Below are positions 8,965 through 16,213 of a stretch of DNA of 64,000 nt, one piece after another (within the stretch, counting starts at the first letter, position 1; the number at the start of each line of letters is the position of its first letter). Both the position numbers and the translations under genes were made by a program. The notes beneath the pieces were generated by a model that was given only the letters and a program-made list of their open reading frames with translations, searched no databases and was not told where the DNA came from. Source of the DNA: an uncultured Erythrobacter sp. (lineage in GTDB: Bacteria > Pseudomonadota > Alphaproteobacteria > Sphingomonadales > Sphingomonadaceae); assembly GCA_947488755.1 (NCBI GenBank), contig CANLAD010000001.1:1068247-1132246 (forward strand), written 5' to 3'.

Positions 8965-10163
8965 CCGCCGCCTGATGCGGTCGCCTCCGAATATTCGATG
9001 CTCCGTTTGTGAAGGTCGACTTCGACCGTGCCACCGCGGTTTCGCTTGAGATCGCGGAACACGGAGAACCCTGCGAGAATGGCCTCCTCCCACATCCAGA
9101 GGGGACGGTCATTCACTTCGTATTCGCGCACCATCTCCTGCACGGTCTTGAGGAGCGCGAAGTCCAGACTGTCGACATGTTCGAATGCACCATGGCGAAG
9201 GCCATGCGCGAATATCCAGTTGGAGATGCCCTCTTCCGTAATCTGAGCCCTTGCGCCGTCCTCGATCTCGTCGATCCGACCATCGCTCTTGCGCTTGACC
9301 TTGAGGAGCGAGCGAAGGACGGGCGACCAACCAAGGATGCCCGCGAATGCGAGATGGAAGACGTCGTGGAAGCGATAGTCGTCGCCCCCCGCGCTGTTGT
9401 CGGTCAACCGATCACCTAGGTTGACGCCGTTGATGGACTGGAAAGCATAGGTTGTACCGCCTACCTGCCTCTCCCGGAATTCCAACGCGAAACGTCTAGG
9501 GATCTGCTCGTCGGGATGAAAATCCTCGTCGTAGAGCTTCCCGTGATCACGCGTTATCGGCCAGCGACCGAGCAGTTTCGAAAGGTTTGCGGTCGCGGCC
9601 CCCTCGATACTCACATGCGCCTGCTTAGCCGCATTCACCATGGCGGCGAATACCAAGGCCAGTCTAGCTTGTAGCTCGCTTCCTGCGGGTCCTTCTCCGA
9701 AACGTGACACGATGTCCCCGGTGCGCGCCGCCAGGACCAGCAGCGCCTCGTGGACTGCGGCATTCGACGCGGGCTCCTCGAACAGTGCTGCCTGCGGTTC
9801 GAGGTCGGCAAATGTCGTCGCCGCGCCTGAGCCGGTGTCGAGCTCGGTTGTCCCGGCGAGCGCAGACAAGGGGATCCCAGCGACCAGCGCTACGTTGGCG
9901 AGGTACCACAGCACATCGCCCGTCTCTTCGACTGCCGACCGCGAATAAGCCACGTAGGCACTTCGGTCGCGCTGCTTCTTCTTCAGTTCACTGAGAAGGC
10001 TCCCGACCTCGCCATGCAGGCCGAGGAGGAGGAACCGGAACAGTTCCTCTCCGTCGAGATCCCCCTTGTATGTTCGCCGTGCGAATTTCTGGTACTCGTC
10101 AAGCGCGAGCGGCCCGCTTGCCCCGTTCTTGAAATCTGATCGGATCGTATCGAGTTCAGGCAT
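8961..10163 (-). CDS. MazG-like nucleotide pyrophosphohydrolase with large C-terminal domain
   Basis: 400 aa. The N-terminal quarter is an all-helical MazG-like domain: LHGEVGSLLSE (Glu52, Glu59) and, later, EETGDVLWYL (Glu80, Asp83). In the usual ExxE...ExxD pattern the second acid is replaced by Ser55, with Glu59 nearby. The rest (about 205-400) is a conserved-looking domain with YRFHDVFHLAF and a tryptophan-rich WMWEEA segment; I recall a C-terminal domain of this kind in MazG proteins linked to DNA base modification systems. It lies 12 bases downstream of the helical partner gene in one operon, which points tail to tail at the TIR/SLOG pair. Confidence 0.72.
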   Translation of the reverse strand: MPELDTIRSDFKNGASGPLALDEYQKFARRTYKGDLDGEELFRFLLLGLHGEVGSLLSELKKKQRDRSAYVAYSRSAVEETGDVLWYLANVALVAGIPLSALAGTTELDTGSGAATTFADLEPQAALFEEPASNAAVHEALLVLAARTGDIVSRFGEGPAGSELQARLALVFAAMVNAAKQAHVSIEGAATANLSKLLGRWPITRDHGKLYDEDFHPDEQIPRRFALEFRERQVGGTTYAFQSINGVNLGDRLTDNSAGGDDYRFHDVFHLAFAGILGWSPVLRSLLKVKRKSDGRIDEIEDGARAQITEEGISNWIFAHGLRHGAFEHVDSLDFALLKTVQEMVREYEVNDRPLWMWEEAILAGFSVFRDLKRNRGGTVEVDLHKRSIEYSEATASGGG

Positions 10164-10175
10164 GGATCGTCTCGC

Positions 10176-11174
10176 TCAGCATGCGTCCTCCATCATCGCG
10201 ACCAGGTCGCGGGGCGTCGTGAGGTCTTCGGGGACGTTCAGGTCCCAGCGGGTGGGAAACTTCGGTCTGGGCAGCGGGTTGGGGCTCGGCCTGTAACTCT
10301 GCTTGATCCTGGTGCGGCCGCTCACCCCCGCGATGTCGGGATGGGCGGCTCGTGCGTACTTGGATATCTCGCAGAAGAGGTTCTGGCAGTCTATCGGCAT
10401 GAGCGGCCGCCCAAACAGTCCCGGGAACTCGATCCCTCGCTGAGAGAATTCGCGATCTTGATTCTCCGTGACCCAGAATATGACTTCTTCGGGACCGGCC
10501 CCGCCAAGGTCGGAGAAGCATTTTGAGATGCCGTCGATCGCCCCAGGCCCGGCGACGACAAAATCCTCTTCTCTGAAGTCGAGCAGCGCTGAATAGTTGA
10601 GATCGATGGCGTACTGGAACGCGAGGAACCGCCCGATACCTGGATAGGACAGGAGCAATTCGAACACTTCCCCGAGCGAGTGCGCCGACATCATGCGACC
10701 CGGCAAGTCGTCATCCATCATGCGTCCGATCAGTGCGAGGTGGTTCTCGTGCTTGCGCTTGTAGCCCAACGGCGGTGAAGGCATGATGTAGGCCGCCGAA
10801 TAGAGCCGGTGACCCGCTCCGAATGCGTCATCCATCACCTTCGTGATCATCGCTGGCGGGGTGGCTTGCCATGAAAGCGGGCCCAATTTCCGCTCGAGGA
10901 GAGCCCAAGTGTCGATCCTGTTGAAGATCTTGAATAGGATGGTCCTGTAGAAGAGTTCAGCGGGTGCCTGGGAACGGTGTTCCGAATACTGGACCTCATT
11001 GATGAGGAACTGGCTCACCCGGTCACTGGCCCGGTAGACATTGGTGAACCTGTAAGTCCGAAGGACCGGATCAGTCGTCCAGGGCCCTTCCCTCCCGGTG
11101 AGCCGTCTCAGGTAAAGTGCCTGGCGCTCCGCAGCGAACCGCCAGTAGGTATCGAAGACCTCCGTCGGCTTCAT
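10176..11174 (-). CDS. Helical-domain protein like 5-hmdU DNA kinase / thymine pyrophosphorylase group
   Basis: 332 aa. The opening, with FAAERQALYLRR, YRFTNVYRASDRVSQFL and LFKIFNRIDTW, matches what I remember of the helical domain (HMUDK_hel) that Iyer, Aravind and colleagues linked to hypermodified thymine in phage DNA. It is expected to act on a base or nucleotide in DNA, but the reaction is unknown in bacteria. It heads the minus-strand operon with the MazG-like gene. The two neighbours that share its context, TIR and SLOG, point to anti-phage sensing. I see no classical kinase P-loop in it. Confidence 0.6.
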   Translation of the reverse strand: MKPTEVFDTYWRFAAERQALYLRRLTGREGPWTTDPVLRTYRFTNVYRASDRVSQFLINEVQYSEHRSQAPAELFYRTILFKIFNRIDTWALLERKLGPLSWQATPPAMITKVMDDAFGAGHRLYSAAYIMPSPPLGYKRKHENHLALIGRMMDDDLPGRMMSAHSLGEVFELLLSYPGIGRFLAFQYAIDLNYSALLDFREEDFVVAGPGAIDGISKCFSDLGGAGPEEVIFWVTENQDREFSQRGIEFPGLFGRPLMPIDCQNLFCEISKYARAAHPDIAGVSGRTRIKQSYRPSPNPLPRPKFPTRWDLNVPEDLTTPRDLVAMMEDAC

Positions 11175-11356
11175 GGCCAGTGATTACTCCACTCGAAAAG
11201 GGGTTGGGTCTGTCTGCATACCCCTTTTAGCGGCCGGCGACACCTTTTAGCCGGTGGCTTACCCGGATTTCTGGAGAGCGTATCGTGGTTCGAGGTGGCG
11301 TGATGTGATTAATTGCGCTAACCGAGGGAACATTACGTGAATCCTTGGGGAGCATC

Positions 11357-11830
11357 ATGTCGGACAGGGTCTGCAACGTCTTCGTCAGCCACATCCACGA
11401 GGATGATCATCGGTTGCAGCCGCTGAAAGACCTTCTGAGGTCCAAGGGTTGCGAGGCGCGCGACAGCTCCATCACATCGGAGAAGCCGAACAGGGCGAAG
11501 GATCCGGATTACATCATGGACGGTATCTTGAAGCCGGCCATTGATTGGGCCGGCACCTTGGTGGTCCTGGTCACGCCCGACACCAAGGATAGCGACTGGG
11601 TCAACAAGGAGATCACCTACGCACACGAGCAGGGAAAGAACATCGTGGGCGTCTGGGATGATCAGCACACCGGGTGCGAACTGCCCGACGCGCTAGAGCA
11701 GGTGGCCGACCATATGGTGCCGTGGGACGGTGACCAGATCGTCGATGCGATCTTCGATCGGATGGACGGCTGGCGGGACCCTCAGGGCGATCCTATGACC
11801 CCGCGGTCGATCCCGCGGTACAGGTGCTGA
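11357..11830 (+). CDS. ThsB-like (DUF1863-type) TIR protein (TIR-2)
   Basis: Single-domain TIR of 157 aa that resembles the signal-making ThsB proteins of Thoeris systems. It opens with VFVSHIHEDD and carries the catalytic-type glutamate in DWVNKEITYAHEQG. The ATG at 11357 is chosen for the ggggag ribosome site seven bases or so upstream; a TTG at 11345 is less likely. It diverges from the MazG/helical operon and is followed after one base by the Nmad2-like gene. Such enzymes make cyclic or linear ADP-ribose signals; what this one makes is unknown. Confidence 0.82.
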   Translation: MSDRVCNVFVSHIHEDDHRLQPLKDLLRSKGCEARDSSITSEKPNRAKDPDYIMDGILKPAIDWAGTLVVLVTPDTKDSDWVNKEITYAHEQGKNIVGVWDDQHTGCELPDALEQVADHMVPWDGDQIVDAIFDRMDGWRDPQGDPMTPRSIPRYRC

Positions 11831-11831
11831 T

Positions 11832-12449
11832 GTGGCCCTCTACAGCTACGTAATCGATCACGACTTCGGCTTTGCGCCCAATCCGTTCTTCGGGGCATGC
11901 ACCTTGGCCACCTGCAAGCCGCAGATTCGCGAACGGGCCTCCTTGGGTGATCACGTCATGGGGACGGGATGCGCCAAGAGGGGGAGATCCGGCAGGTTCG
12001 TCTACATAATGCGGATAGACGAGATCATCGAGTACGACGATTACTGGGCTGACGAACGCTTCAAGAAGAAGCGGCCGACCCTCCATAGAGGTATCGCGCA
12101 TGGGTTCGGCGACAACATCTATCACCGTGACGCCGATGGAAGCTGGCAGCAGGCGAATTCGCTTCACACCTTTCCCGATGGCAGTCCGAACCCCTACAAC
12201 CGGGAGCATGATACCCATTCGAGGAAAGTGCTGATCGGAAGGGAATTCGTCTACTTTGGTGGAGACGGCCCTCTCGTTCCGGCCGAGTTCCGCGATTGGA
12301 AAGGTGACGATGTCTGCGGCAAGAGGGGGTATCGCAGACATTTCGAGGCGGGGCTGGCGGAAGCGGTGATCGAATGGGGAATGGGGTTGGGAAGCGGCCT
12401 CAAGGGAACTCCGGCGGACTGGACGCGGCTAGATCAAGTCAAGGCTTGA
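11832..12449 (+). CDS. Nmad2-like (nucleotide modification-associated) protein
   Basis: 205 aa with the pattern I associate with nucleotide modification associated domain 2: YSYVIDHDFGFAPNPFFG, LATCKPQIR, a GTGCAKRGRSGRFVY strand, FGDNIYHRD and a late FVYFGGDGP. The fold is proposed to read or handle modified nucleotides, but no activity is established. It starts with GTG at 11832 and is tied to TIR-2 with one intervening base, so the two are co-translated. The pairing suggests that it is either the receptor of a TIR-made nucleotide or the trigger that switches TIR-2 on. Confidence 0.65.
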   Translation: MALYSYVIDHDFGFAPNPFFGACTLATCKPQIRERASLGDHVMGTGCAKRGRSGRFVYIMRIDEIIEYDDYWADERFKKKRPTLHRGIAHGFGDNIYHRDADGSWQQANSLHTFPDGSPNPYNREHDTHSRKVLIGREFVYFGGDGPLVPAEFRDWKGDDVCGKRGYRRHFEAGLAEAVIEWGMGLGSGLKGTPADWTRLDQVKA

Positions 12450-12468
12450 TCGGCGCCATGCGATTTCA

Positions 12469-12492
12469 CCCGGAGCGCTTAAGCGCTCCGGG
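12469..12492. terminator. Perfect 10-bp bidirectional terminator hairpin
   Basis: Arms CCCGGAGCGC (12469-12478) and GCGCTCCGGG (12483-12492) pair perfectly around TTAA. It sits in the 45-base gap between convergent Nmad2-like and TIR-3 genes, with short T-rich flanks on both strands. Confidence 0.8.
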
Positions 12493-12494
12493 CG

Positions 12495-12965
12495 TCATTT
12501 GTCCTGGAGGAGCTCTGCAATCTCGTCGGCAATCTCACCCACCATGTGCATTCCGGTACTGCGGGCGACCTTGTTAGCCAGCGACGGACTGAAGTCGATC
12601 ACCTCCTGCTTCGTGATATTGGGCCAGATGGGGAGAAGGATCTGTTCGCCGGAGATCGTCCGTGTCACGATCCCGCCAAGTTCGTAGTTGGTCCAGCCCT
12701 TGTCGACGAACGGCGGCGAGAAGACCACCAACCCGACCCTGCTGCGTGCGAGACCGGCGTCGATCTTCTGCCTCAGGCTGTCGCCTATACGCAGCGTGAA
12801 TTCGTCGTACCAGACCTTCAGGCCGCAGACGACCAGTTCATCGGCCATAGACCGCACGATAGATTCGTTGTCCTCGATGGCGTGCGAGATGAAGACGTCG
12901 TAGGTCTTGCCGGACTTCTCGACCGATGGCGCGGGCTCATGGACCAGTGCTGGGACGGTGGACAA
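12495..12965 (-). CDS. Stand-alone TIR-domain protein (TIR-3)
   Basis: 156 aa with a classical bacterial TIR domain after a short leader: TYDVFISHAIEDNE, VWYDEFTLRIGDSLR and the catalytic-type glutamate in GWTNYELGG. The only in-frame start is TTG at 12965, with no clear ribosome site, and the frame is closed upstream, so the true start is uncertain. It has no partner on its strand and converges on the TIR-2/Nmad2 pair. It may be a single-gene NADase or the surviving half of a former two-gene system. Confidence 0.75.
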   Translation of the reverse strand: MSTVPALVHEPAPSVEKSGKTYDVFISHAIEDNESIVRSMADELVVCGLKVWYDEFTLRIGDSLRQKIDAGLARSRVGLVVFSPPFVDKGWTNYELGGIVTRTISGEQILLPIWPNITKQEVIDFSPSLANKVARSTGMHMVGEIADEIAELLQDK

Positions 12966-13162
12966 AGGAGGGAGCCTCGCGGATTTCCGGAAGGGCGCCC
13001 GGCTTCACGCGGACAGACTCTTTCATACTGCCCTGCAGGCAGTTGCGTTAAACAACCAAACGCAAGCGAGCCGACCCACGTGCTGGGATAATTTCGGCGC
13101 GAGGCTAGTCATCTAACGGTTCTTTTGATTATGAACGAACCAAGAAATCAGGGGGCCGGCTT

Positions 13163-13702
13163 ATGGCGATCGTGCGCCGAAAGTGTTTCATTTCCTATCA
13201 TCATGCCGACCAAGAGGCGGTCAATCAGTTCGTTCGTGAATTTGATCATGCTCATGACTGCTTCATTGCTCGAGGGCTTGGCGAGGAAATGCCAGGCGAT
13301 ATCATCAATAGCAATAACACCGATTACGTCATGTCGAAGATTCGAGAGCGGTTTTTGGCCGACTCTACTGTCACCATTGTCTTATTGGGGAGATGCACTT
13401 GGGCTAGGCGATACGTAGATTGGGAAATTCAATCGTCGCTGCGGCGGGGGCAGTACTCTACACCCAACGGCCTGCTTGGAATCAAGCTTCCCTCTTACAG
13501 AGGTAGCTTTCCAGATCGGTTCAACCAAAACTTATCCTCCGATTATCCTCGCATTGATTGCTACGCGCGCCACATGGAATATCCGTCCACGATCGCCGCT
13601 TTGGTCGACGCCATCGAAGCTGCCTATCAAAGGCGGACTACACATCAGAAACTTATCGTCAATCCGCGAGCACGGATGTCTTACAACAGGCAGTGCCAGT
13701 GA
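13163..13702 (+). CDS. ThsB-like (DUF1863-type) TIR protein (TIR-4)
   Basis: 179 aa, close in layout to Thoeris ThsB: it opens with KCFISYHHAD, has VTIVLLGRCTWAR, and carries the catalytic-type glutamate in YVDWEIQSSL, followed by a LLGIKLP segment. An ATG at 13163 is preceded by a ggggg run. The stop codon overlaps a GTG start (GTGA) of the membrane protein gene, showing translational coupling. It should make the nucleotide signal of the three-gene operon. Codon use looks less GC-rich than the neighbouring sulfide genes, in line with recent acquisition. Confidence 0.85.
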   Translation: MAIVRRKCFISYHHADQEAVNQFVREFDHAHDCFIARGLGEEMPGDIINSNNTDYVMSKIRERFLADSTVTIVLLGRCTWARRYVDWEIQSSLRRGQYSTPNGLLGIKLPSYRGSFPDRFNQNLSSDYPRIDCYARHMEYPSTIAALVDAIEAAYQRRTTHQKLIVNPRARMSYNRQCQ

Positions 13703-14376
13703 CGACGACGGCCAATCAATCCGCTGAGGACTCTTCACTCATATCTTTCGTTCTGTCGGAGGATTGGGAAGTTAGCCTACACTTGGACACGCTCCCGTTA
13801 GTGGCAGTGGTTTTGGCTATCACCATCGCGTGGTTCTTGGTCCGATGGTGGATGGGTCGTAGGTTTCCCCAGTTCGAGATCGACGCGGCGGAGTTTGGTT
13901 TCGGTGACCAGAAAATGTCGTTCAAACCAAACAATGTGGATCGTCAAATCGCTTATTCCATCTGGGTCGAACTGAGTACACGAAAGGTCGGCCTGCCGAT
14001 AGACCTGGACGATGACGTGATCGCTGAGGTTTACGACTCTTGGTACGCATTCTTTGCCGTGACGCGCGAACTCATTAAAGACATTCCCGTTTCTAAAGTT
14101 CGACATGACAGCACTGGAAAGATCATCAGTCTTTCAATCGAAGTGCTCAATGAGGGACTCCGGCCCCATCTGACAAAGTGGCAGGCTCGTTTTCGCCATT
14201 GGTATGACCTGAAGATGGAGAGCAAGGGCGATATATGTCCGCAAGATGTTCAGAAGGAGTTCCCCAGCTACGACGCACTCAGTGCTGATCTACTTGAAGT
14301 AAATCAGCGTTTGTGCACCTATCGCACTCGTATGTACGAATTGGTTACAGGCAAGCGCGAGCAAGTTAGTGATTGA
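13699..14376 (+). CDS. One-pass membrane protein in TIR operon, candidate effector
   Basis: About 225 aa. One membrane helix (LPLVAVVLAITIAWFLVRWW) near residues 32-51 is followed by a soluble, mainly helical domain with conserved-looking blocks: VDRQIAYSIWVELSTRK, YDSWYAFF, LRPHLTKWQARFRHWY. I have seen such proteins beside TIR genes but know no experimental role. A GTG at 13699 overlaps the TIR-4 stop (an in-frame GTG at 13693 is also possible), and the 3' end overlaps TIR-5 by eight bases. By analogy with Thoeris variants using membrane effectors, it may harm the membrane when TIR signal is made. Confidence 0.65.
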   Translation: MTTTANQSAEDSSLISFVLSEDWEVSLHLDTLPLVAVVLAITIAWFLVRWWMGRRFPQFEIDAAEFGFGDQKMSFKPNNVDRQIAYSIWVELSTRKVGLPIDLDDDVIAEVYDSWYAFFAVTRELIKDIPVSKVRHDSTGKIISLSIEVLNEGLRPHLTKWQARFRHWYDLKMESKGDICPQDVQKEFPSYDALSADLLEVNQRLCTYRTRMYELVTGKREQVSD

Positions 14377-14920
14377 GTTTGCTACGAGAGATGATCTTGT
14401 TGGCTTCGCAGACAAGATCGGGATTGATGAGCAGGCATCTCTCCGCAAACGTGCCGAGGGTCGCGCTCCGGCAGGTGCGACATTCCTTTCGCATTCCAGC
14501 AAAGACAAAGACCTTGTGACAGGAGCCATACGCTTATTGGAGGGGCATGGCGCGACGGTCTACATTGACAAGAAGGATCCTACTCTTCCGCCCTACACCA
14601 ACAAGGACACAGCCAAGGGCCTAAAAAACCGAATTAATCAGAGCGACAAGTTCGTTTTGCTAGCTTCGGAAAATAGCAAAGAGAGTAAGTGGGTGCCGTG
14701 GGAGTTGGGCCTTGCCGACGGTTACAAGGGTCTAAATAGGACAGCTATTCTTCCGGCAGTCGAAAATCAGCGCGATACTTCGTGGACGAATTGGGAGTAT
14801 CTCGGCCTGTATGATAGGGTCGTGTGGGGCGACCTTGAGGGCCACGAGAAGAAGGTCTGGATGGTCCTTGACCGAAGACAGAATACGGCAGTGACCCTTT
14901 CAAGCTGGCTAGCACGCTAA
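14369..14920 (+). CDS. TIR-domain protein (TIR-5), last gene of the TIR operon
   Basis: 183 aa. A short N-terminal helical leader is followed by a TIR domain of the TIR_2 kind: ATFLSHSSKDKDLV, VYIDKKDP, LLASENSKESKWVPWELG with the catalytic-type glutamate, and a C-terminal WGDLEGHEKKVW. It starts with GTG at 14369 inside the end of the membrane protein gene. Two different TIR classes (DUF1863-like TIR-4 and this one) therefore flank one membrane protein in a single overlapping operon, which is unusual. Confidence 0.8.
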   Translation: MIEFATRDDLVGFADKIGIDEQASLRKRAEGRAPAGATFLSHSSKDKDLVTGAIRLLEGHGATVYIDKKDPTLPPYTNKDTAKGLKNRINQSDKFVLLASENSKESKWVPWELGLADGYKGLNRTAILPAVENQRDTSWTNWEYLGLYDRVVWGDLEGHEKKVWMVLDRRQNTAVTLSSWLAR

Positions 14921-14949
14921 ACTCAACTCAGAGCTCGCGTTCGAATTAT

Positions 14950-15002
14950 GCGCCCTATTGCCTTCGAGGGCGCATCTACGAGAGTTTTACGGAAGCTCTC
15001 GT
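14950..15002 (+). terminator. Two tandem hairpins after the TIR operon
   Basis: First hairpin: GCGCCCT (14950-14956) with AGGGCGC (14967-14973). Second: ACGAGAG (14978-14984) with CTCTCGT (14996-15002). They begin 30 bases after the TIR-5 stop. The second is followed by a short A-rich rather than T-rich tail, so efficiency is uncertain. Confidence 0.5.
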
Positions 15003-15150
15003 AATCAGTGAAAAATGATCGACTCAGCTGGGTTCGAACCTAGGATTTGCTGATAACGGGTCTGCTGCGCAATGGCAGCTTATCGCTGTTTTAAACCTGA
15101 AACGCGACATTCAGTAATCGGCCCAATTCGCGAACCAGCAAACCTTTGCT

Positions 15151-15483
15151 TCAAGAAAGCCGAGCGAAGTTGGCTACTCCTGGCGATGGTGAGCGCAGCG
15201 GGGCGGTCGTTCCGCTTCGCAGCACCAGACCGCCGACGCGTTCCGCCAAGTCGGCGAGCTTTTCTTCTCCGAGACGATAGTAGACAAGCTTGGCTTCCTT
15301 GCGGGTCTCGACAAGTCCCGCTTTTCGTAGGACGCCCAATTGCTGGGAAAGACCGGGCTGGCCAATCTTGGCTGCGTCCTCGATCTCGCCGACATTTCGC
15401 TCACCTTCCCGCAACACCTCGAGAATGCGGAACCGCAGAGGGTGTGCAAGCGCCTTGAGTTCTTCGATCGAACTGTCGCTCAT
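15151..15483 (-). CDS. ArsR-family repressor, BigR/SqrR-like but without cysteines
   Basis: 110-aa winged-helix protein that most resembles BigR/SqrR, the repressors of sulfide-oxidation operons: LAHPLRFRILEVLREGE, VGEIEDAAKIGQPGLSQQLGVL, then ETRKEAKLVYYRL. BigR/SqrR sense persulfides with two cysteines; this protein has none (the first cysteine position reads as Glu in RILEVL, and the C-terminal one is absent). The ATG at 15483 follows a ggaaagag ribosome site and overlaps the stop of the peroxiredoxin gene (ATGA), so the two are one operon diverging from the sulfide genes. Confidence 0.85.
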   Translation of the reverse strand: MSDSSIEELKALAHPLRFRILEVLREGERNVGEIEDAAKIGQPGLSQQLGVLRKAGLVETRKEAKLVYYRLGEEKLADLAERVGGLVLRSGTTAPLRSPSPGVANFARLS

Positions 15484-16139
15484 TTGCTCTTTCCTTTTGG
15501 CATCTCGCGAAGAAACCACGTCGTTTCTTCTGTGGCGCTGTAGACTTCATCGAGGTCCTGCGTCGGCGATTGGAGAAGCGCATCGCCCGCCTGCCAGTTC
15601 GCGGGTGCCAAGCCGTCCTGTGCGTCGATGGCCTGAAGTGCATCGAGCGTCCGCAGCATTTCGGGAATCGAACGCCCGACGTTGGCCGGGTAGCACGTCA
15701 TCGCGCGAATGATCCCTTCAGGATCAATGAAGAAGGTCGTGCGAACCGTCGCGCTATCATTGTCGCTAGGCGCGACCATTCCGAATGCGCGGCCGATGAC
15801 CAATGTCGGATCCTCAACGATTGGGAAGCGCACTTCGATGTCGAAACGCTCCTTGATCATGCGCAACCAGGCAAAGTGGGAGAACAGGCTATCGACCGAC
15901 AAAGCCATGAGCTGACACTTGCGCTTTTCGAAAGCCTTGGCCTCTTTCGCCAGTTCGACAAACTCGGTCGTGCAAACCGGCGTGAAGTCGGCAGGGTGTG
16001 AAAAGAGGACCAGCCACCGCCCCCGATAGGCAGATAGCTTAACGGGCCCGATAGTGCTCCGAGCCTCGAAGTCGGGCGGCGTGTCCCCAATACGCAGGCC
16101 AGCACAGGGTGCGGCCGAGTGATGCTGTTCCGTGTCCAT
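15480..16139 (-). CDS. Peroxiredoxin, Prx6/1-Cys type
   Basis: 219 aa thiol peroxidase with the active-site segment FSHPADFTPVCTTEF and the long C-terminal arm of the Prx6 group. It removes peroxides or possibly reactive sulfur species in the cytoplasm. It heads a short operon with the ArsR regulator and faces the persulfide dioxygenase operon across a 74-base shared promoter region. A second Prx6-type gene lies at 22716; the two are clearly different in sequence, so this is not a recent duplication. Confidence 0.9.
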   Translation of the reverse strand: MDTEQHHSAAPCAGLRIGDTPPDFEARSTIGPVKLSAYRGRWLVLFSHPADFTPVCTTEFVELAKEAKAFEKRKCQLMALSVDSLFSHFAWLRMIKERFDIEVRFPIVEDPTLVIGRAFGMVAPSDNDSATVRTTFFIDPEGIIRAMTCYPANVGRSIPEMLRTLDALQAIDAQDGLAPANWQAGDALLQSPTQDLDEVYSATEETTWFLREMPKGKSK

Positions 16140-16155
16140 CCGTCACTTATAGCGC

Positions 16156-16194
16156 TTGACTCTGAGAAAGCAATACATATACACGATTTATGTA
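16156..16194 (+). promoter_or_regulatory. Promoter with overlapping inverted repeat upstream of the sulfide operon
   Basis: TTGACT (16156-16161) and TATACA (16178-16183), 16 bases apart, make a plausible promoter for the rightward operon. An AT-rich inverted repeat, TACATA (16174-16179) and TATGTA (16189-16194), covers the -10, as expected for an ArsR-family operator. Confidence 0.5.
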
Positions 16195-16213
16195 AATGAT
16201 TTGGAGTTATGTC

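Noticed and set aside
15029..15040. T-loop-like GGGTTCGAACC resembling a tRNA end
   Set aside because: Neither strand gives a paired T-stem, acceptor stem or anticodon arm; it is at best a scrap of a tRNA or attachment site.
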